64,000 bases of DNA from Candidatus Nucleicultrix amoebiphila FS5 (lineage in GTDB: Bacteria; Pseudomonadota; Alphaproteobacteria; Caedimonadales; Nucleicultricaceae): NCBI RefSeq assembly GCF_002117145.1, contig NZ_CP008743.1:1-64000 (forward strand), given 5' to 3'. The notes beneath the pieces are model-generated. The model was not told where the DNA came from. It worked only from the letters and a program-made list of their open reading frames with translations, and did no database searches. This document shows, one piece after another, positions 44,679 through 53,668 of the stretch; the first letter of the stretch is position 1; each line of letters begins with the position of its first letter. The translations under genes and the position numbers were made by a program.

Positions 44679-44712
44679 GGGATTGATATTGCAGGAAAAG
44701 CGACTCAATCCT
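44679..44712 (+). terminator. candidate terminator after P-type ATPase gene
   Basis: GGATTGA ... TCAATCC (7-bp stem, 18-nt loop) followed by the T-rich TTTCTCTT, about 21 nt after the stop of the copper operon. Confidence 0.45.
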
Positions 44713-44892
44713 TTCTCTTGTGATGCATTCCTTCCAACACTATACAAAAGATAAAATGCTTGAGCTCTGCATTTCTGCAAGGGTAGAAACTGTGTTATGG
44801 GAACGATGAATCGCATAAAATGGGTAAGGAATAAAATTAGTAAAAAGAAATAATATTAAGTTTAGGTATCTTTGCAAAACTCTTACCAAAGC

Positions 44893-44938
44893 GTGAGTGA
44901 AAACGGCGCCAAACTACACGGCGTAATTTTTCACTCAC
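44893..44938. terminator. long hairpin between convergent operons
   Basis: GTGAGTGAAAA (44893-44903) pairs exactly with TTTTCACTCAC (44928-44938), and CGCC/GGCG pairs inside. It sits 8 nt from the Sel1 gene's stop and downstream of the copper operon. Neither strand has a strong U-run. Apart from this and the hairpin at 44679, the 44659-44946 gap holds nothing. Confidence 0.5.
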
Positions 44939-44946
44939 TTTTCATC

Positions 44947-46653
44947 TTATGATTTTAGTTTTTCATTTTCTTCTACAACAGGGAATTTGTAATAATGAAT
45001 GAATCTTTTATTCCTTAAAGGCGTTGTTTGCTCAAAAACGATTTTTAGATTTTCTTGGAGTTCTTCAACACTCTCTAACGCTGTCAAAAGATTGCTATTA
45101 TGTTCTATAAGCTTTGTATGAATGGCACGCTCATTTTTGTCTTCTTCTTTAGCAAAAAACCTTTTCATTTGTTGTTCTTTTATCAAAGCAGTAAGGCTTT
45201 GATCACGAAGTGTTTGAATCATGGGACGCAGAAGCCCTATGGCTTTTTGAGCCTGGACGAGGCTTTCATCTTCTCCTTTGAGAAGAGCTACGAGCTCAAG
45301 AGATAAGGGCACATTCTCTTCCCCAAAAGTCAGATACTTCTGACCATTCACTGTGAACCTTCTGAGAAAAGTCCCTTCAGTATCCGTATTGGGAATGGCT
45401 TCTTGATCATCTACTATTCTAATCTTAGGCCAAGTCACGAGAAACCCTGGATTTTCAAGAGCCGGCAACAGGGTCAAAACTTTCGTTTGATAAGCACCTA
45501 TAGCTCTATAGTGGGCAAGAAGCTCTGGAATCGGTAGACTATCTTTGAAATATGAAGCAGTTGAGTGTGGATCATTCATCATAATTTCTGGATCTATGAT
45601 CCTTCTTGCCTGTTGGAGATGATCTTTGAGTGTGTTGATATCCTGTTCAATTTCTAAGGAGTCGTCCTTGGTGATTTCAGAGATAGAAGTCGGAATGTCC
45701 AGATAATGAGAAAAACGCCAGGAGAGGAAACCACCCAAAATGCTTAGCCGGCGGGACAAAAGAAAATATTTTAGAGAGAGTTCATGGTTGGGTGCTAATT
45801 GACCAGGAATACCATCCTGATAAAGATCTCCAAGACGGATTGCAGCTCGTGCATCACCTTTGTCCCAACCTTTTGTCAACCATGTGATGGCAAGTTCAGC
45901 GTTAGGTTCTAACTGACCAGGAATACCCTTCTGATAAAGAGCTCCAAAAACGTCTGCAGCACGTACAACGCCGTTATCCCAGGCTTTTGTATACCACGCG
46001 ATGGCAAGTTCAGCGTTGGGCTTTAACTGACCAAGAATCCCATACCTGTAAAGATCACCAAGTTCTACTGCAGCGTGTACATGACCTTTATCCCAAGCTT
46101 TTGTATTCAACGTGATAGCAAGTTCAGCGTTGGGCTCTAACTGATCAGGCCTAATACCCTTATGGTAAAGCCTTCCAAGGTAGAAATTACGGAGAGCTTC
46201 TTTTGATTTATTCTCTCTCTCTTTCTCTAAATACCCCTTTAAATCATTGATTTCTTCTGGCGTTAGCTGAGGAATATTAAGATAAGAAAGAATTCCCAAA
46301 TAGAGTGCTTTTGGGTTGCGCTTCTCCATATGAAGAAAGAGAGTTGCATAATCTTTAGGCTTTATGGAAGGGTTCCCAGAGTCAAATAAGAGATCGATCA
46401 ATTGTTCTTGCGCCTCTTCAAGGGCTTTTCCTTTTGCAGTTTTGATTGTTTCTCTGAGGGTCGCAAGGGTAGGCTTTTGTTCTAAGGTCAGTTTTTTATT
46501 TTGAGGTTCTGTGAAAGGCGTAGATAGGTCATCTTCACGTTTTCTTTTTTTAGACTTAGGGAGATCTTCTGTTCCTTGCGTGGCTAAGAGAGGAGAAGAC
46601 AGAGTGAATGATAAAAAAGAAACAGTCAGAAGAAGTTTTGAGACAACGGTCAT
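44947..46653 (-). CDS. secreted Sel1-repeat protein with NLS-like basic cluster
   Basis: 568 aa. A Sec signal peptide (about 24 residues, ending LLAT) is followed by a basic cluster KSKKRKR at 33-39, then acidic DD, which resembles a monopartite nuclear localisation signal. Residues about 155-300 contain four Sel1-like repeats of 36 residues with the pattern LEPNAELAITWLTKGWDKG / AAxxLGxLYxxGI. The C-terminal 260 residues are helical without a known family. Sel1 proteins mediate protein-protein contacts and many are host-interaction factors in intracellular bacteria. Effector status and nuclear targeting are inference. Confidence 0.75.
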   Translation of the reverse strand: MTVVSKLLLTVSFLSFTLSSPLLATQGTEDLPKSKKRKREDDLSTPFTEPQNKKLTLEQKPTLATLRETIKTAKGKALEEAQEQLIDLLFDSGNPSIKPKDYATLFLHMEKRNPKALYLGILSYLNIPQLTPEEINDLKGYLEKERENKSKEALRNFYLGRLYHKGIRPDQLEPNAELAITLNTKAWDKGHVHAAVELGDLYRYGILGQLKPNAELAIAWYTKAWDNGVVRAADVFGALYQKGIPGQLEPNAELAITWLTKGWDKGDARAAIRLGDLYQDGIPGQLAPNHELSLKYFLLSRRLSILGGFLSWRFSHYLDIPTSISEITKDDSLEIEQDINTLKDHLQQARRIIDPEIMMNDPHSTASYFKDSLPIPELLAHYRAIGAYQTKVLTLLPALENPGFLVTWPKIRIVDDQEAIPNTDTEGTFLRRFTVNGQKYLTFGEENVPLSLELVALLKGEDESLVQAQKAIGLLRPMIQTLRDQSLTALIKEQQMKRFFAKEEDKNERAIHTKLIEHNSNLLTALESVEELQENLKIVFEQTTPLRNKRFIHYYKFPVVEENEKLKS

Positions 46654-47075
46654 TGAGAGATACCTTGTGATACTTAAATATTATTAATGTATATGCATAT
46701 ATAATATTTAAAGACAAGTTGTCAAATAATTCATCACTGTTGTAGAGATCTCTCTATGATGCTTCGCAATGAATTGTTACAATATTACTGTCGTATTAGG
46801 TCACTCTGTGGCAAATTACTCATCTGTTCTTTTTGAGAATTTGCAATATACCTGTGAACTCCCCCCCCCACAACCAATCATTCAAATATCTTCAATAAAA
46901 GTAAGATTTTCAAAAAAGCTATGATGCTTTTGACATTGGAAAGACAAATGGATCAAGTTTTAGCTAAATACGTTAGAATGAATAATTCTTAGAATTGTAT
47001 GAAGCCTTTATATCTTTATATGCATTAACTTTATAGCTGCAAAAGGTCTTAATCACTTTTTGCTTTTTTGAGAGC
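46654..47075. other. 422-nt gene-free interval with a nine-C tract and tRNA-end-like sequence
   Basis: No convincing gene. A run of nine C (46861-46869) is followed by ACAACCAATC. This resembles the 3' end of the tRNA-fMet gene plus its flank (CTCCCCGCAACCAATC at 26904-26919) in the same orientation. It may be a degenerate attachment-site copy. A 24-codon ORF (46920-46994) has no ribosome site. The first 40 nt before the Sel1 gene are very AT-rich and may hold its promoter. Confidence 0.35.
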
Positions 47076-48416
47076 TTAGTCAACGCCTACAATTGTATTC
47101 CTTCCTTTATGTTTGGCTTGGTAAAGAGCTTTATCAACTTTGTCTATAAACCAATCAGGATTAATTGTGGTATCTGGCGTAATAACACCCCATCCTACAC
47201 TCACTGTTACATAGGGATGTAGTGTAGAAGGTGTAGGCATTTTAAGATTTTCTATCGCTTTTCTTGCTTCCTCAGAATATTTTAATCCTTCTTTTTCGTT
47301 GGCGCCGAATAAGAGAATAACAAATTCTTCTCCTCCGATACGCGCCGTAAGATCAATTTGACGTTTGGTAATGGTTTTTAGGGTTTGAGCGACGCTCATT
47401 AAACATTTGTCACCTTCAAGATGACCGAGGGTGTCATTGTATAACTTAAAATGATCTATATCGATCATAATGAGACAAATGGATTTCTCTTGTTGTAAGG
47501 CTAAGGTCCATAATGTTTTAAAAATTAAATTGAATTTTCTTCGGTTGGCAATGCCTGTAAGAACATCTGTCTCCGTCATATCTCTAAGACGATAATTTTC
47601 TTCTTTCATCGTTTGCGCAATTTTTTTTATGCGATGTATAAAAACACCTAAGATAATCGTTGAGGAAATTAAACCGTTGATCGTTCCCAAATACCACCCA
47701 ATCGAGTATCTTACTTCGCCGACGATTCCATAAAAAACATCTAGACTATGCGTAACAGTAGCGAGCAATAGCCAAAGATCTTGGCGATGATATGTTCCTT
47801 TTTTTAAAATTAATGAGAACAATGCTCCTATACTGAATATTAATATGATTTTATCAAGGTAAAGTGACTGTGAATAATTGTTACCATTTATAATATGAGG
47901 CAATAGATGTTCACCAAAAATTACTGATAAAATTATTACAACACTGATAAGCGGGACTAAACGGAAATACCAACGATAAGCTTTATAAGATATTTTTTGG
48001 CCAAAAGAAAAATTTAAAGAATAAAGGATGATATAAATTGGAAAAATAATATGCCAAATTGTCCACATCCATGAAGAGATTTGACTCTCTTCACTTACGA
48101 GATACGAAGGCAGTATGGCATTTGGAAAGAATATGATGCGATAAAGAGCTAGAAAGCTAATTAAAAAATATCCAGAAGCAAGAAGTGCGACAGATTTGTT
48201 AAGTTCTAAATTAGATTGTGTATAGAGTAAAAACGCCGTTTGAAGAGAAATAATAAAGACAGAAATTCCGCAGACAACAACAAATCCTGGTATGACAGGA
48301 CCTTGGATTTTACTTATCAATGATGCAAAAGCACTTACCAATACAAACAGACAGATTATCGATAAAACCAGGTATCTTTCTTGTTGTGATACTCTGGTGT
48401 TAATTGAGTAAATCAT
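47076..48416 (-). CDS. membrane diguanylate cyclase (GGDEF)
   Basis: 446 aa. The first 260 residues hold about eight to nine transmembrane helices, a MASE-like sensor. The C-terminal GGDEF domain has the active-site loop RIGGEEFVILLF, the GTP-binding entry TDVLTGIANRRKFN and metal Asp in IMIDIDHFKLYNDTLGH, so it should make cyclic di-GMP. No EAL domain. I do not see an RxxD inhibitory site at the usual distance before GGEEF. It is a single gene. It could tune the switch between motility (flagellar cluster in this window) and attachment; that link is inference. Confidence 0.9.
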   Translation of the reverse strand: MIYSINTRVSQQERYLVLSIICLFVLVSAFASLISKIQGPVIPGFVVVCGISVFIISLQTAFLLYTQSNLELNKSVALLASGYFLISFLALYRIIFFPNAILPSYLVSEESQISSWMWTIWHIIFPIYIILYSLNFSFGQKISYKAYRWYFRLVPLISVVIILSVIFGEHLLPHIINGNNYSQSLYLDKIILIFSIGALFSLILKKGTYHRQDLWLLLATVTHSLDVFYGIVGEVRYSIGWYLGTINGLISSTIILGVFIHRIKKIAQTMKEENYRLRDMTETDVLTGIANRRKFNLIFKTLWTLALQQEKSICLIMIDIDHFKLYNDTLGHLEGDKCLMSVAQTLKTITKRQIDLTARIGGEEFVILLFGANEKEGLKYSEEARKAIENLKMPTPSTLHPYVTVSVGWGVITPDTTINPDWFIDKVDKALYQAKHKGRNTIVGVD

Positions 48417-48497
48417 AATGACCTTTCTTAACAGACACCAAGTAACTTTATTAATAAGAAAATCTTAACAAGTGATTAAAAACTCTAACCCCCATAG

Positions 48498-48701
48498 TTT
48501 TTTATCAAAAGAATATTTCTAAAAATATTCCCCCTTTTTAGTCAGTTATTAAGAATAGATGATAGATACGGTTACGATAAAGCGAAAACAGAAAATGTGT
48601 TAAAGGAAATTGGTTTTACTAATATTGAATTTAAGGATCACTATGATAATCCGCGAAACGTCAGACAAAATCAAGAAATTGTCTTTGCACATAAGCCTTA
48701 G
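48498..48701 (+). pseudogene. possible C-terminal remnant of a methyltransferase-like gene
   Basis: An open frame without a start codon ends in TAG at 48699. Its last 48 residues are clearly protein-like: GYDKAKTENVLKEIGFTNIE, then HYDNPRNVRQNQEIVFAHKP. The helix-strand pattern resembles the end of SAM-dependent methyltransferases. An upstream in-frame stop precedes it. This accounts for most of the 48417-48814 gap; the remainder shows nothing. Family assignment is tentative. Confidence 0.35.
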
Positions 48702-48814
48702 ATAAAAAGAGTTGAAAAAATCTATGCAAAGGATGATGTTTTTATCTTAAGGAGTTTCAAGAGGAAAACATTCTTCCTACTCTTGACTGTCCTCTTTAGG
48801 AATCGCAAGAAAGT

Positions 48815-49381
48815 ATGAAAATTAAATTTGAAAAAATAAATTCTGATCATGAGGCTATTATTTTTGAATGGCTCGAAGAACAGCATATGCAAGAATTCTG
48901 GGATAATAGCCAGGAACATAAAGACGATATTATTAACTTTATTAAGAGTAGAGTTCAGCCATCTCCTTATTTTGATGGGATTTTTACTTATTGGATCGGT
49001 TCCTTGAACGAACAGCCCTTTTGTTTCATTCTCACTGCAGCAGTAAAACCAAGGGAAGCGTATCCTCAAATATGGCGGGAGAATATTTCTCAATCAGGGA
49101 CAACGTATAGTTTGGACTTTGGTATTGGAAATAAAAAATTTTTAGGTCAAGGTTTAGCAGCGCCTACTTTAGAAGCGTTTACTGACTTTTTTCAAGCAAA
49201 GATAGATCCAAAAGCAGATACGTTTTTTATAGATCCTGATGTGAATAATCCAAGAGCAGAGCATGTTTATGAAAAGGCAGGCTTTGTTTGTGTAGGTGAT
49301 TTTAAAAGCGCGAAAAAATACTGGGATTTTACAGGTGAAGCAGCATTTCTCATGGTTAAGAAGTTAAAACCAAGATCGTAG
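48815..49381 (+). CDS. GNAT acetyltransferase, AAC(6')-like
   Basis: 188 aa. The order and motifs follow the AAC(6')-Ib type of GNAT fold: an N-terminal FEWLEEQHMQEFWDN, a central SLDFGIGNKKFLGQGLAAPTLEAF acetyl-CoA site, and the C-terminal DPDVNNPRAEHVYEKAGF. Members of this branch acetylate aminoglycosides, but chromosomal relatives in non-resistant bacteria may have other substrates. It is alone, convergent with the RadC-like gene. There is no nearby integron or resistance cassette. Confidence 0.82.
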   Translation: MKIKFEKINSDHEAIIFEWLEEQHMQEFWDNSQEHKDDIINFIKSRVQPSPYFDGIFTYWIGSLNEQPFCFILTAAVKPREAYPQIWRENISQSGTTYSLDFGIGNKKFLGQGLAAPTLEAFTDFFQAKIDPKADTFFIDPDVNNPRAEHVYEKAGFVCVGDFKSAKKYWDFTGEAAFLMVKKLKPRS

Positions 49382-49441
49382 AATATTTGTCAGTTGTTTT
49401 AGCAGGGGGTTAAAACAGATCGCGTTGCTTTGAAAGCACTC

Positions 49442-50092
49442 TCAAATAACTCTCATAATATCATTGATCAACTTATTCTCTCTAAATGAGAAGGTGTTGT
49501 GAAGTGAAACAATAATGTGATCATACAAATCGATTTTAAAATCGAGCAGTAGAATACGAATATGATTCGTAAAAGCGATGTCTTGAGAAGAGGGTTTTGT
49601 ATTATCTGATGGGTGACTATGAACAATAACTATTTTAGAGGCACTGTGTTGTAAGGCTCTTAAGGCAATATCCCGTAAGTAGGGAACAACTTTATTTGTT
49701 GTTCCTATGGCAATGATTTCATCGTCTATGAAATGACCATTGTCACTGAATGACAGTAACCTGAATTCTTCTTTATAATTATTTCTTAGCATTGCTCGAC
49801 AGTATTTTTTCAAATCTTTGCAGGAATTAAGAACAGATTTTTTCTTGATGTTTTCTTTGAGGAGAGAGCGGGCGATGCAATTAACAGATTTAATAAGTTT
49901 GACATCTTCTATTGTTACTCCTGTGACAGATTTTAATTTGTTGGCAGGCGTATTAAAGACAGCTAAGAGACTCCCAAACTTTTCTAGTAACTCTTCTGCA
50001 ATTTCATTATGCAGTCCATTTTTTGTGACAAATGACAGCAGAAGTGAAAGCTCTACCCATCCTGGTGTTGTATTAAATTGTTTATTATCCAT
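49442..50092 (-). CDS. radC: RadC/JAB-domain protein
   Basis: 216 aa, normal RadC length. N-terminal helix-hairpin-helix-like region (about 1-75) and a C-terminal JAB/MPN domain with the zinc-metalloprotease-like motif Glu ... HSHPSDNTKPSSQD. RadC was named for DNA repair, but its role is unclear and it often occurs near mobile DNA. The start codon is ATG with a weak ribosome site (GGGGGAGCA, spacing 1-4). Here it lies about 270 nt from the IS66 element. Confidence 0.85.
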   Translation of the reverse strand: MDNKQFNTTPGWVELSLLLSFVTKNGLHNEIAEELLEKFGSLLAVFNTPANKLKSVTGVTIEDVKLIKSVNCIARSLLKENIKKKSVLNSCKDLKKYCRAMLRNNYKEEFRLLSFSDNGHFIDDEIIAIGTTNKVVPYLRDIALRALQHSASKIVIVHSHPSDNTKPSSQDIAFTNHIRILLLDFKIDLYDHIIVSLHNTFSFRENKLINDIMRVI

Positions 50093-50357
50093 TGCTCCCC
50101 CACCTATGCAATAATAGCAATTATTTATATTTTTTTTAGAATATATATAATAAACTCATGTTTTTCAAGGAAAGAGTTATTTTAGGAAACGAAAGGAATT
50201 TCAAACCAGCGTGTTGAAGAATGTTGTTAACGTTTACTCGAACGCATAATCCCATCTTATAAGAAGCGTAAATTTAAAAGGGATAAGTTTTTGATGCAAT
50301 ATAGATAGAAAGTTAGAATACTGAACAGAAAACAAAAATTAAGGATTGATCTATCAG
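50093..50357. other. gene-free interval upstream of the IS66 element
   Basis: AT-rich sequence between the RadC-like gene start and the element's left target duplication. I see no ORF, RNA or strong repeat. Promoter signals for the RadC-like gene would lie in the first 60 nt, but none is distinct. Confidence 0.4.
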
Positions 50358-50365
50358 AGGAAAAC
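50358..50365. repeat. left target-site duplication of IS66 element
   Basis: AGGAAAAC, identical to the 8 nt at 52564-52571 on the other side of the element. IS66-family elements generate 8-bp duplications. Confidence 0.85.
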
Positions 50366-50593
50366 GTAACTACTCAGGTAAGAGAGAAATAAAATTTCCT
50401 TTTTAATAAATTCGTATGATTTGTCATGGGTGAATTACGACAAAGCAAGATGGCAGAAACATCAAGACGTTTTATTCATTTTTAGAAACGATACAAAAGC
50501 AAGGCTTTCACCTAGTTAATTCTATTTGTCATTTACTATAAATTAATAAATAACATACATAATAAAGTGAATGAATAAATAAGGAGGATTGAG

Positions 50594-51070
50594 ATGGTTA
50601 GAAATGGTTTGCTTGTTGCTAGTATTTGTTTGCTCAGTGCTAAGTACGTGGCTGCTACTCCAACATGTAACATTGGTAAGCTTGAAGCCAGAGTTTTTGT
50701 GTTAGAGCAACTTATAAAACAGAAAGAAACATTAAACCAAATTTCAAATCTTTCTGCCGCGCATGCTTTTACGAATACTGCAGCTAAGGTCGATAAAACT
50801 AAAATGTCTTCCGATGCTAAAAAGGAATTTGATGCAACTATTGCCGATTTAAAAAGTACGACAGATAAGTTTGATAGCTTGATGGGAAAGGTGGCCGCTG
50901 ATACCTTTACACTCTCGAATGAGTTGCAAACCTTGGAAAAATCCTTAAAAGAGGCAAAAGCTGCCTTTTATAAATGCAGGTTTGAATATGTCTCATCTGG
51001 AGATGAATCCAAAAGATACAACCTACCAGGGGATGAGGGGACAGTAAATGATATTACCATTAAGAAATAG
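50594..51070 (+). CDS. secreted hypothetical protein, IS66 passenger gene
   Basis: 158 aa with a signal peptide (MVRNGLLVASICLLSAKYVAA, cut near residue 21) and a strong GGAGGA ribosome site. The mature protein is about 135 residues and mostly coiled-coil helix (about 25-115, with leucine/lysine heptads such as TLSNELQTLEKSLKEAKAAF). It has two Cys (near 25 and 126) that could pair. The reading frame is intact while the adjacent transposase is wrecked, which suggests selection on the passenger. No family recognised. It is bounded by IS66 ends on both sides. Confidence 0.75.
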   Translation: MVRNGLLVASICLLSAKYVAATPTCNIGKLEARVFVLEQLIKQKETLNQISNLSAAHAFTNTAAKVDKTKMSSDAKKEFDATIADLKSTTDKFDSLMGKVAADTFTLSNELQTLEKSLKEAKAAFYKCRFEYVSSGDESKRYNLPGDEGTVNDITIKK

Positions 51071-51076
51071 AATGGC

Positions 51077-51087
51077 GTAACTCCTCA
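51077..51087. repeat. internal IS66 end-like sequence
   Basis: GTAACTCCTCA matches the outer left end in 10 of 11 positions and the outer right end in 9 of 11. It lies 6 nt after the passenger stop. It may be the original left end of the transposase-bearing IS. Confidence 0.5.
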
Positions 51088-51130
51088 ACAAAGGTTAATG
51101 AGTTAAGTGCGATGTGATTTATCTGCGTAT

Positions 51131-52494
51131 TTAAAGCAGCTGTGATAACCTCAAACGGTTTATTCCCTTGCTTACGCATAGTTGATAGAAAAAACGGATC
51201 GTCGCAAAGGTTTCAGCTCCTCCCATCGTTCGAAATCCGCCGCTAATCTTTTGTTTCACTTTCATCATACGAATGTCTTGCTCGGCCTGATTGTTCGTAA
51301 AGGCAACTCCAGGAACCCTGAGATCAAGGCAGCGTAACACATCTTGCTTATGTGCTTTAAGCCGCAGCAAAAGATTATGCCCATCTCTTCGCTTTGAATT
51401 ATCTTTGCTTTTCTGAGGTAAAGGAGGCAGGGCTGTCATGATAGCATAACCCCTTGTCTACAATCACGTCATAAAGGGGGATAACACGCCATTTGAGACG
51501 TCTTATCTTCACATCATCTTTGGCAATTTGTCCCACAAAGTAAAGTAATCGACTCATCTGCCGTGCCTATGGTTCTCGGTCATGCTCAATCAGCGCTTTC
51601 AACTTTCGCAAAATATGTGCATTGCATAGGCTGTGTTTGGCCTTTTTGAGCCTAAAATAGGGTCGAAAGTAGTCGTGACAAACTACTCCTTTTAACCCTT
51701 CTTCAATATCGCCCCGATGCTGAGCAGCCCGATAAACCGTGGCCTTATCATTACACAAAACATGCAACCAGCGGGTAGTGCCCCACCAATACGAAATCCT
51801 GTTTCATCCATATGCTTCACCGGTGCTTTCTTCAGATAGTCTTTAACGACTTCAATATAAGGTATCACCTTGGCTGCAAACATTTCCCCCATCTTTACAA
51901 TCGTTGCTGTGCTGATCGACAATCCAAAGAGATCGGAGAAAACTTCTTGAACGCGAGCTTCAGGAATTAGTTGCTGATGGTTCAAGTACACAGCCATGGC
52001 TTTGATCCCCTCACCGTATTGTGCCGGGGCTGAAACACCTTCAGGAAATTCTCCCACAACTCGCTTTTGGCAATGATCACAAACTTTAACTTCGGCCTGA
52101 TGTTCAGTAACTCTAATGCCCATTGGTGGGATATCAAAAATCTGGCGCTTGATTGTCCCGTCCACAGTAGTTTCGTCTAGATACCTTTTACACTCAGGGC
52201 AAATTCGCACTTTATGGTTTACAACCTCATCTGGTTGTTCAACTTGATTTAGGCTGTGTCCCTTATGACCCTTTTGGCCACCACTGGGATTCTTGCCTTT
52301 GATTCGCAAGCTCTGTGTGTATGGCTTCTTGCGCAACCCATCACTTGAGGGTGTTTGGAGCTGGTACTGCTATCTAACCCTAACCGCTTCTCAAGCTCGG
52401 CAATGCGTGCTTTTAAAAATTCGATTTCTTTGTCCTTAGCAGCAAGTAGGGATCCTAATATCTCTACGCGTTTCTGCCATTCTTCATTTGTCAT
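51131..52494 (-). pseudogene. IS66-family (ISBst12-like) transposase, frameshifted
   Basis: Protein pieces in four successive segments make one IS66 transposase. The N-terminal coiled coil (from 52494: FLKARIAELEKRLGLDSSTS) shifts frame near 52340 into KNPSGGQKGHKGHSL, a zinc-ribbon CPEC/CDHC pair and the catalytic KHMDETGF. It shifts again near 51770 into GVVCHDYFRPYF and near 51565, resuming from 51439 with GVAFTNNQAEQDIR (the catalytic Glu) and KQKISGGFRT. At least three frameshifts mean no full-length protein. No tnpA/tnpB genes are seen, as in ISBst12-type elements. Confidence 0.9.
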
Positions 52495-52563
52495 TTTGTA
52501 TTTATGACAAATTTTAGAAAGTATTTAAAGAGCTTATCTCATTGGAACTACCTGGGCAGTTAC

Positions 52564-52571
52564 AGGAAAAC
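52564..52571. repeat. right target-site duplication of IS66 element
   Basis: AGGAAAAC directly after the right inverted repeat, identical to 50358-50365. It lies about 50 nt before the thioredoxin-like gene. Confidence 0.85.
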
Positions 52572-52619
52572 AATGGTACACTGTTAAAAAATGATAATAA
52601 TTAAAGAGAGACTAAGATA

Positions 52620-53177
52620 ATGGCACTAATTTCTTCTAAAATGATAGCCCTTAATACACTAGCTCCTGGTTTTGAGCTTTTAGATGTTATTTCTGGGCGA
52701 AACTTATCTTTAAAAGATTTAAAGTCAGACAAGGCAATAGTTGTGATGTTTATTTGCAATCACTGTCCTTTTGTACAACATATTTACAAAGAGCTCGTTA
52801 AAGTTGCTCATGATTATAAAGTTCAAGGTATTTCTTTTGTTGGTATTAGCGCGAATGATCCTATTGAATATCCAGAAGATGGGCCTGATCACATGAAAAA
52901 AGTCGCAGAAAGTCTTGGATTTTCTTTTCCGTATTTATTTGATGCAACGCAAGAAGTTGCAAAAGCCTATGATGCTGCCTGCACTCCAGATTTTTTCGTT
53001 TATGATGCTCACTTAAAATGTGTTTATCGAGGACAGTTTGATGATTCTAGACCTAACAATGGATTACCTGTAACTGGATCAGACTTAAAAGCTGCGCTTG
53101 AGTCTATTTTAGCTGGTCAACCAGTGCCCCAACCACAAAAACCAAGTATTGGCTGCAATATTAAATGGCGTACTTAA
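52620..53177 (+). CDS. thioredoxin-like/AhpC-TSA family protein
   Basis: 185 aa, cytoplasmic (no signal peptide). Thioredoxin fold: after LKSDKAIVVMFICNHCPFVQHIY, the site Cys-Asn-His-Cys takes the place of the redox CXXC, followed by VQGISFVGISANDPIEYPED, the segment VAKAYDAACTPDFFVYD with the conserved cis-Pro, and a final GRx-like SIGCNIKW. This is the RedB/TlpA-like thiol-reductase group common beside metabolic genes. Substrate unknown. The IS66 insertion is close upstream, so its native promoter may have been displaced or is short. Confidence 0.85.
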   Translation: MALISSKMIALNTLAPGFELLDVISGRNLSLKDLKSDKAIVVMFICNHCPFVQHIYKELVKVAHDYKVQGISFVGISANDPIEYPEDGPDHMKKVAESLGFSFPYLFDATQEVAKAYDAACTPDFFVYDAHLKCVYRGQFDDSRPNNGLPVTGSDLKAALESILAGQPVPQPQKPSIGCNIKWRT

Positions 53178-53263
53178 CAAGGTTCTCGACAGAGAATATT
53201 CTTAAAAGAGGTGAATCATCTCTAGCCCTATGATAGGATTAAAAAAAAAGAGGGAAAGGGAGC

Positions 53264-53668
53264 ATGATTGGATTAATTGTCATTACTCACGGTAACTTAG
53301 GTCAAGAAATGTTAGCAGCGCTTGAACATGTCTTGGGACCTCAAAAAAATGCCAAAGCGGTTGCAATTGGGCCCCATGATGATATGGAAGAAAGGCGTCA
53401 ATTGTTGATTCAAGAAGTGAAGGCAGTTGAGGGGGGGCAAGGTGTTGTTATTTTTACAGATATGTTTGGAGGAACACCTTCTAACTTGGCGATCTCTCTT
53501 TTACAAGAAAAAGGTATTGAAGTGATTGCTGGGGTGAATTTACCTATGCTGATTAAATTTTCTAGTCTGAGGCAGTCTGAACCTCTTAGCAAAGTGATTA
53601 CCGAGGCTCAAGAAGCTGGTCGAAAATATATAAACGTTGCATCAAAATTGTTAGCGGCGAATGGATAA
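53264..53668 (+). CDS. PTS IIA component, mannose family (regulatory)
   Basis: 134 aa, the length of a stand-alone EIIA-Man domain. The phosphorylation site His9 sits in LIVITHGNLGQEML and the fold's second landmark is VVIFTDMFGGTPSNLAISLL. GGGAG lies before the ATG. In alphaproteobacteria such a protein pairs with HPr in a phosphorelay that regulates rather than transports sugars. It overlaps the HPr gene by 8 nt. No EIIB/C/D or enzyme I gene is in the window. Confidence 0.92.
   Translation: MIGLIVITHGNLGQEMLAALEHVLGPQKNAKAVAIGPHDDMEERRQLLIQEVKAVEGGQGVVIFTDMFGGTPSNLAISLLQEKGIEVIAGVNLPMLIKFSSLRQSEPLSKVITEAQEAGRKYINVASKLLAANG

Larger units (their letters stand above)
50366..52563. mobile_element. 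IS66-family element carrying a secreted-protein gene
   Basis: Outer ends are 15-bp inverted repeats, GTAACTACTCAGGTA at 50366 and the complement of GTAACTGCCCAGGTA at 52549-52563 (13/15 matching), starting with GTAA as IS66 ends do. Both sides are flanked by the exact 8-bp duplication AGGAAAAC. Inside lie a secreted-protein gene (plus, 50594) and an IS66 transposase gene broken by frameshifts (minus, 51131-52494). A third end-like sequence, GTAACTCCTCA, at 51077 separates the passenger from the transposase part. Total length 2198 bp, against about 1.5 kb from that inner end. Confidence 0.85.

Noticed and set aside
46861-46869. Nine-C tract considered as a phase-variation switch
   Set aside because: It lies in no gene and over 200 nt upstream of the Sel1 gene, away from any recognisable promoter. 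I keep it only as part of the possible attachment site.
49396-49416. GTTTTA...TAAAAC dyad between the GNAT and RadC-like genes
   Set aside because: Only a 6-bp AT-rich stem with no U-run on either strand; too weak to call a terminator.
51077-52563. IS66 element limited to the transposase part
   Set aside because: The inner left end gives no target duplication (AGAATGGC against AGGAAAAC), while the outer end at 50366 gives an exact 8-bp one, so the larger element is preferred.
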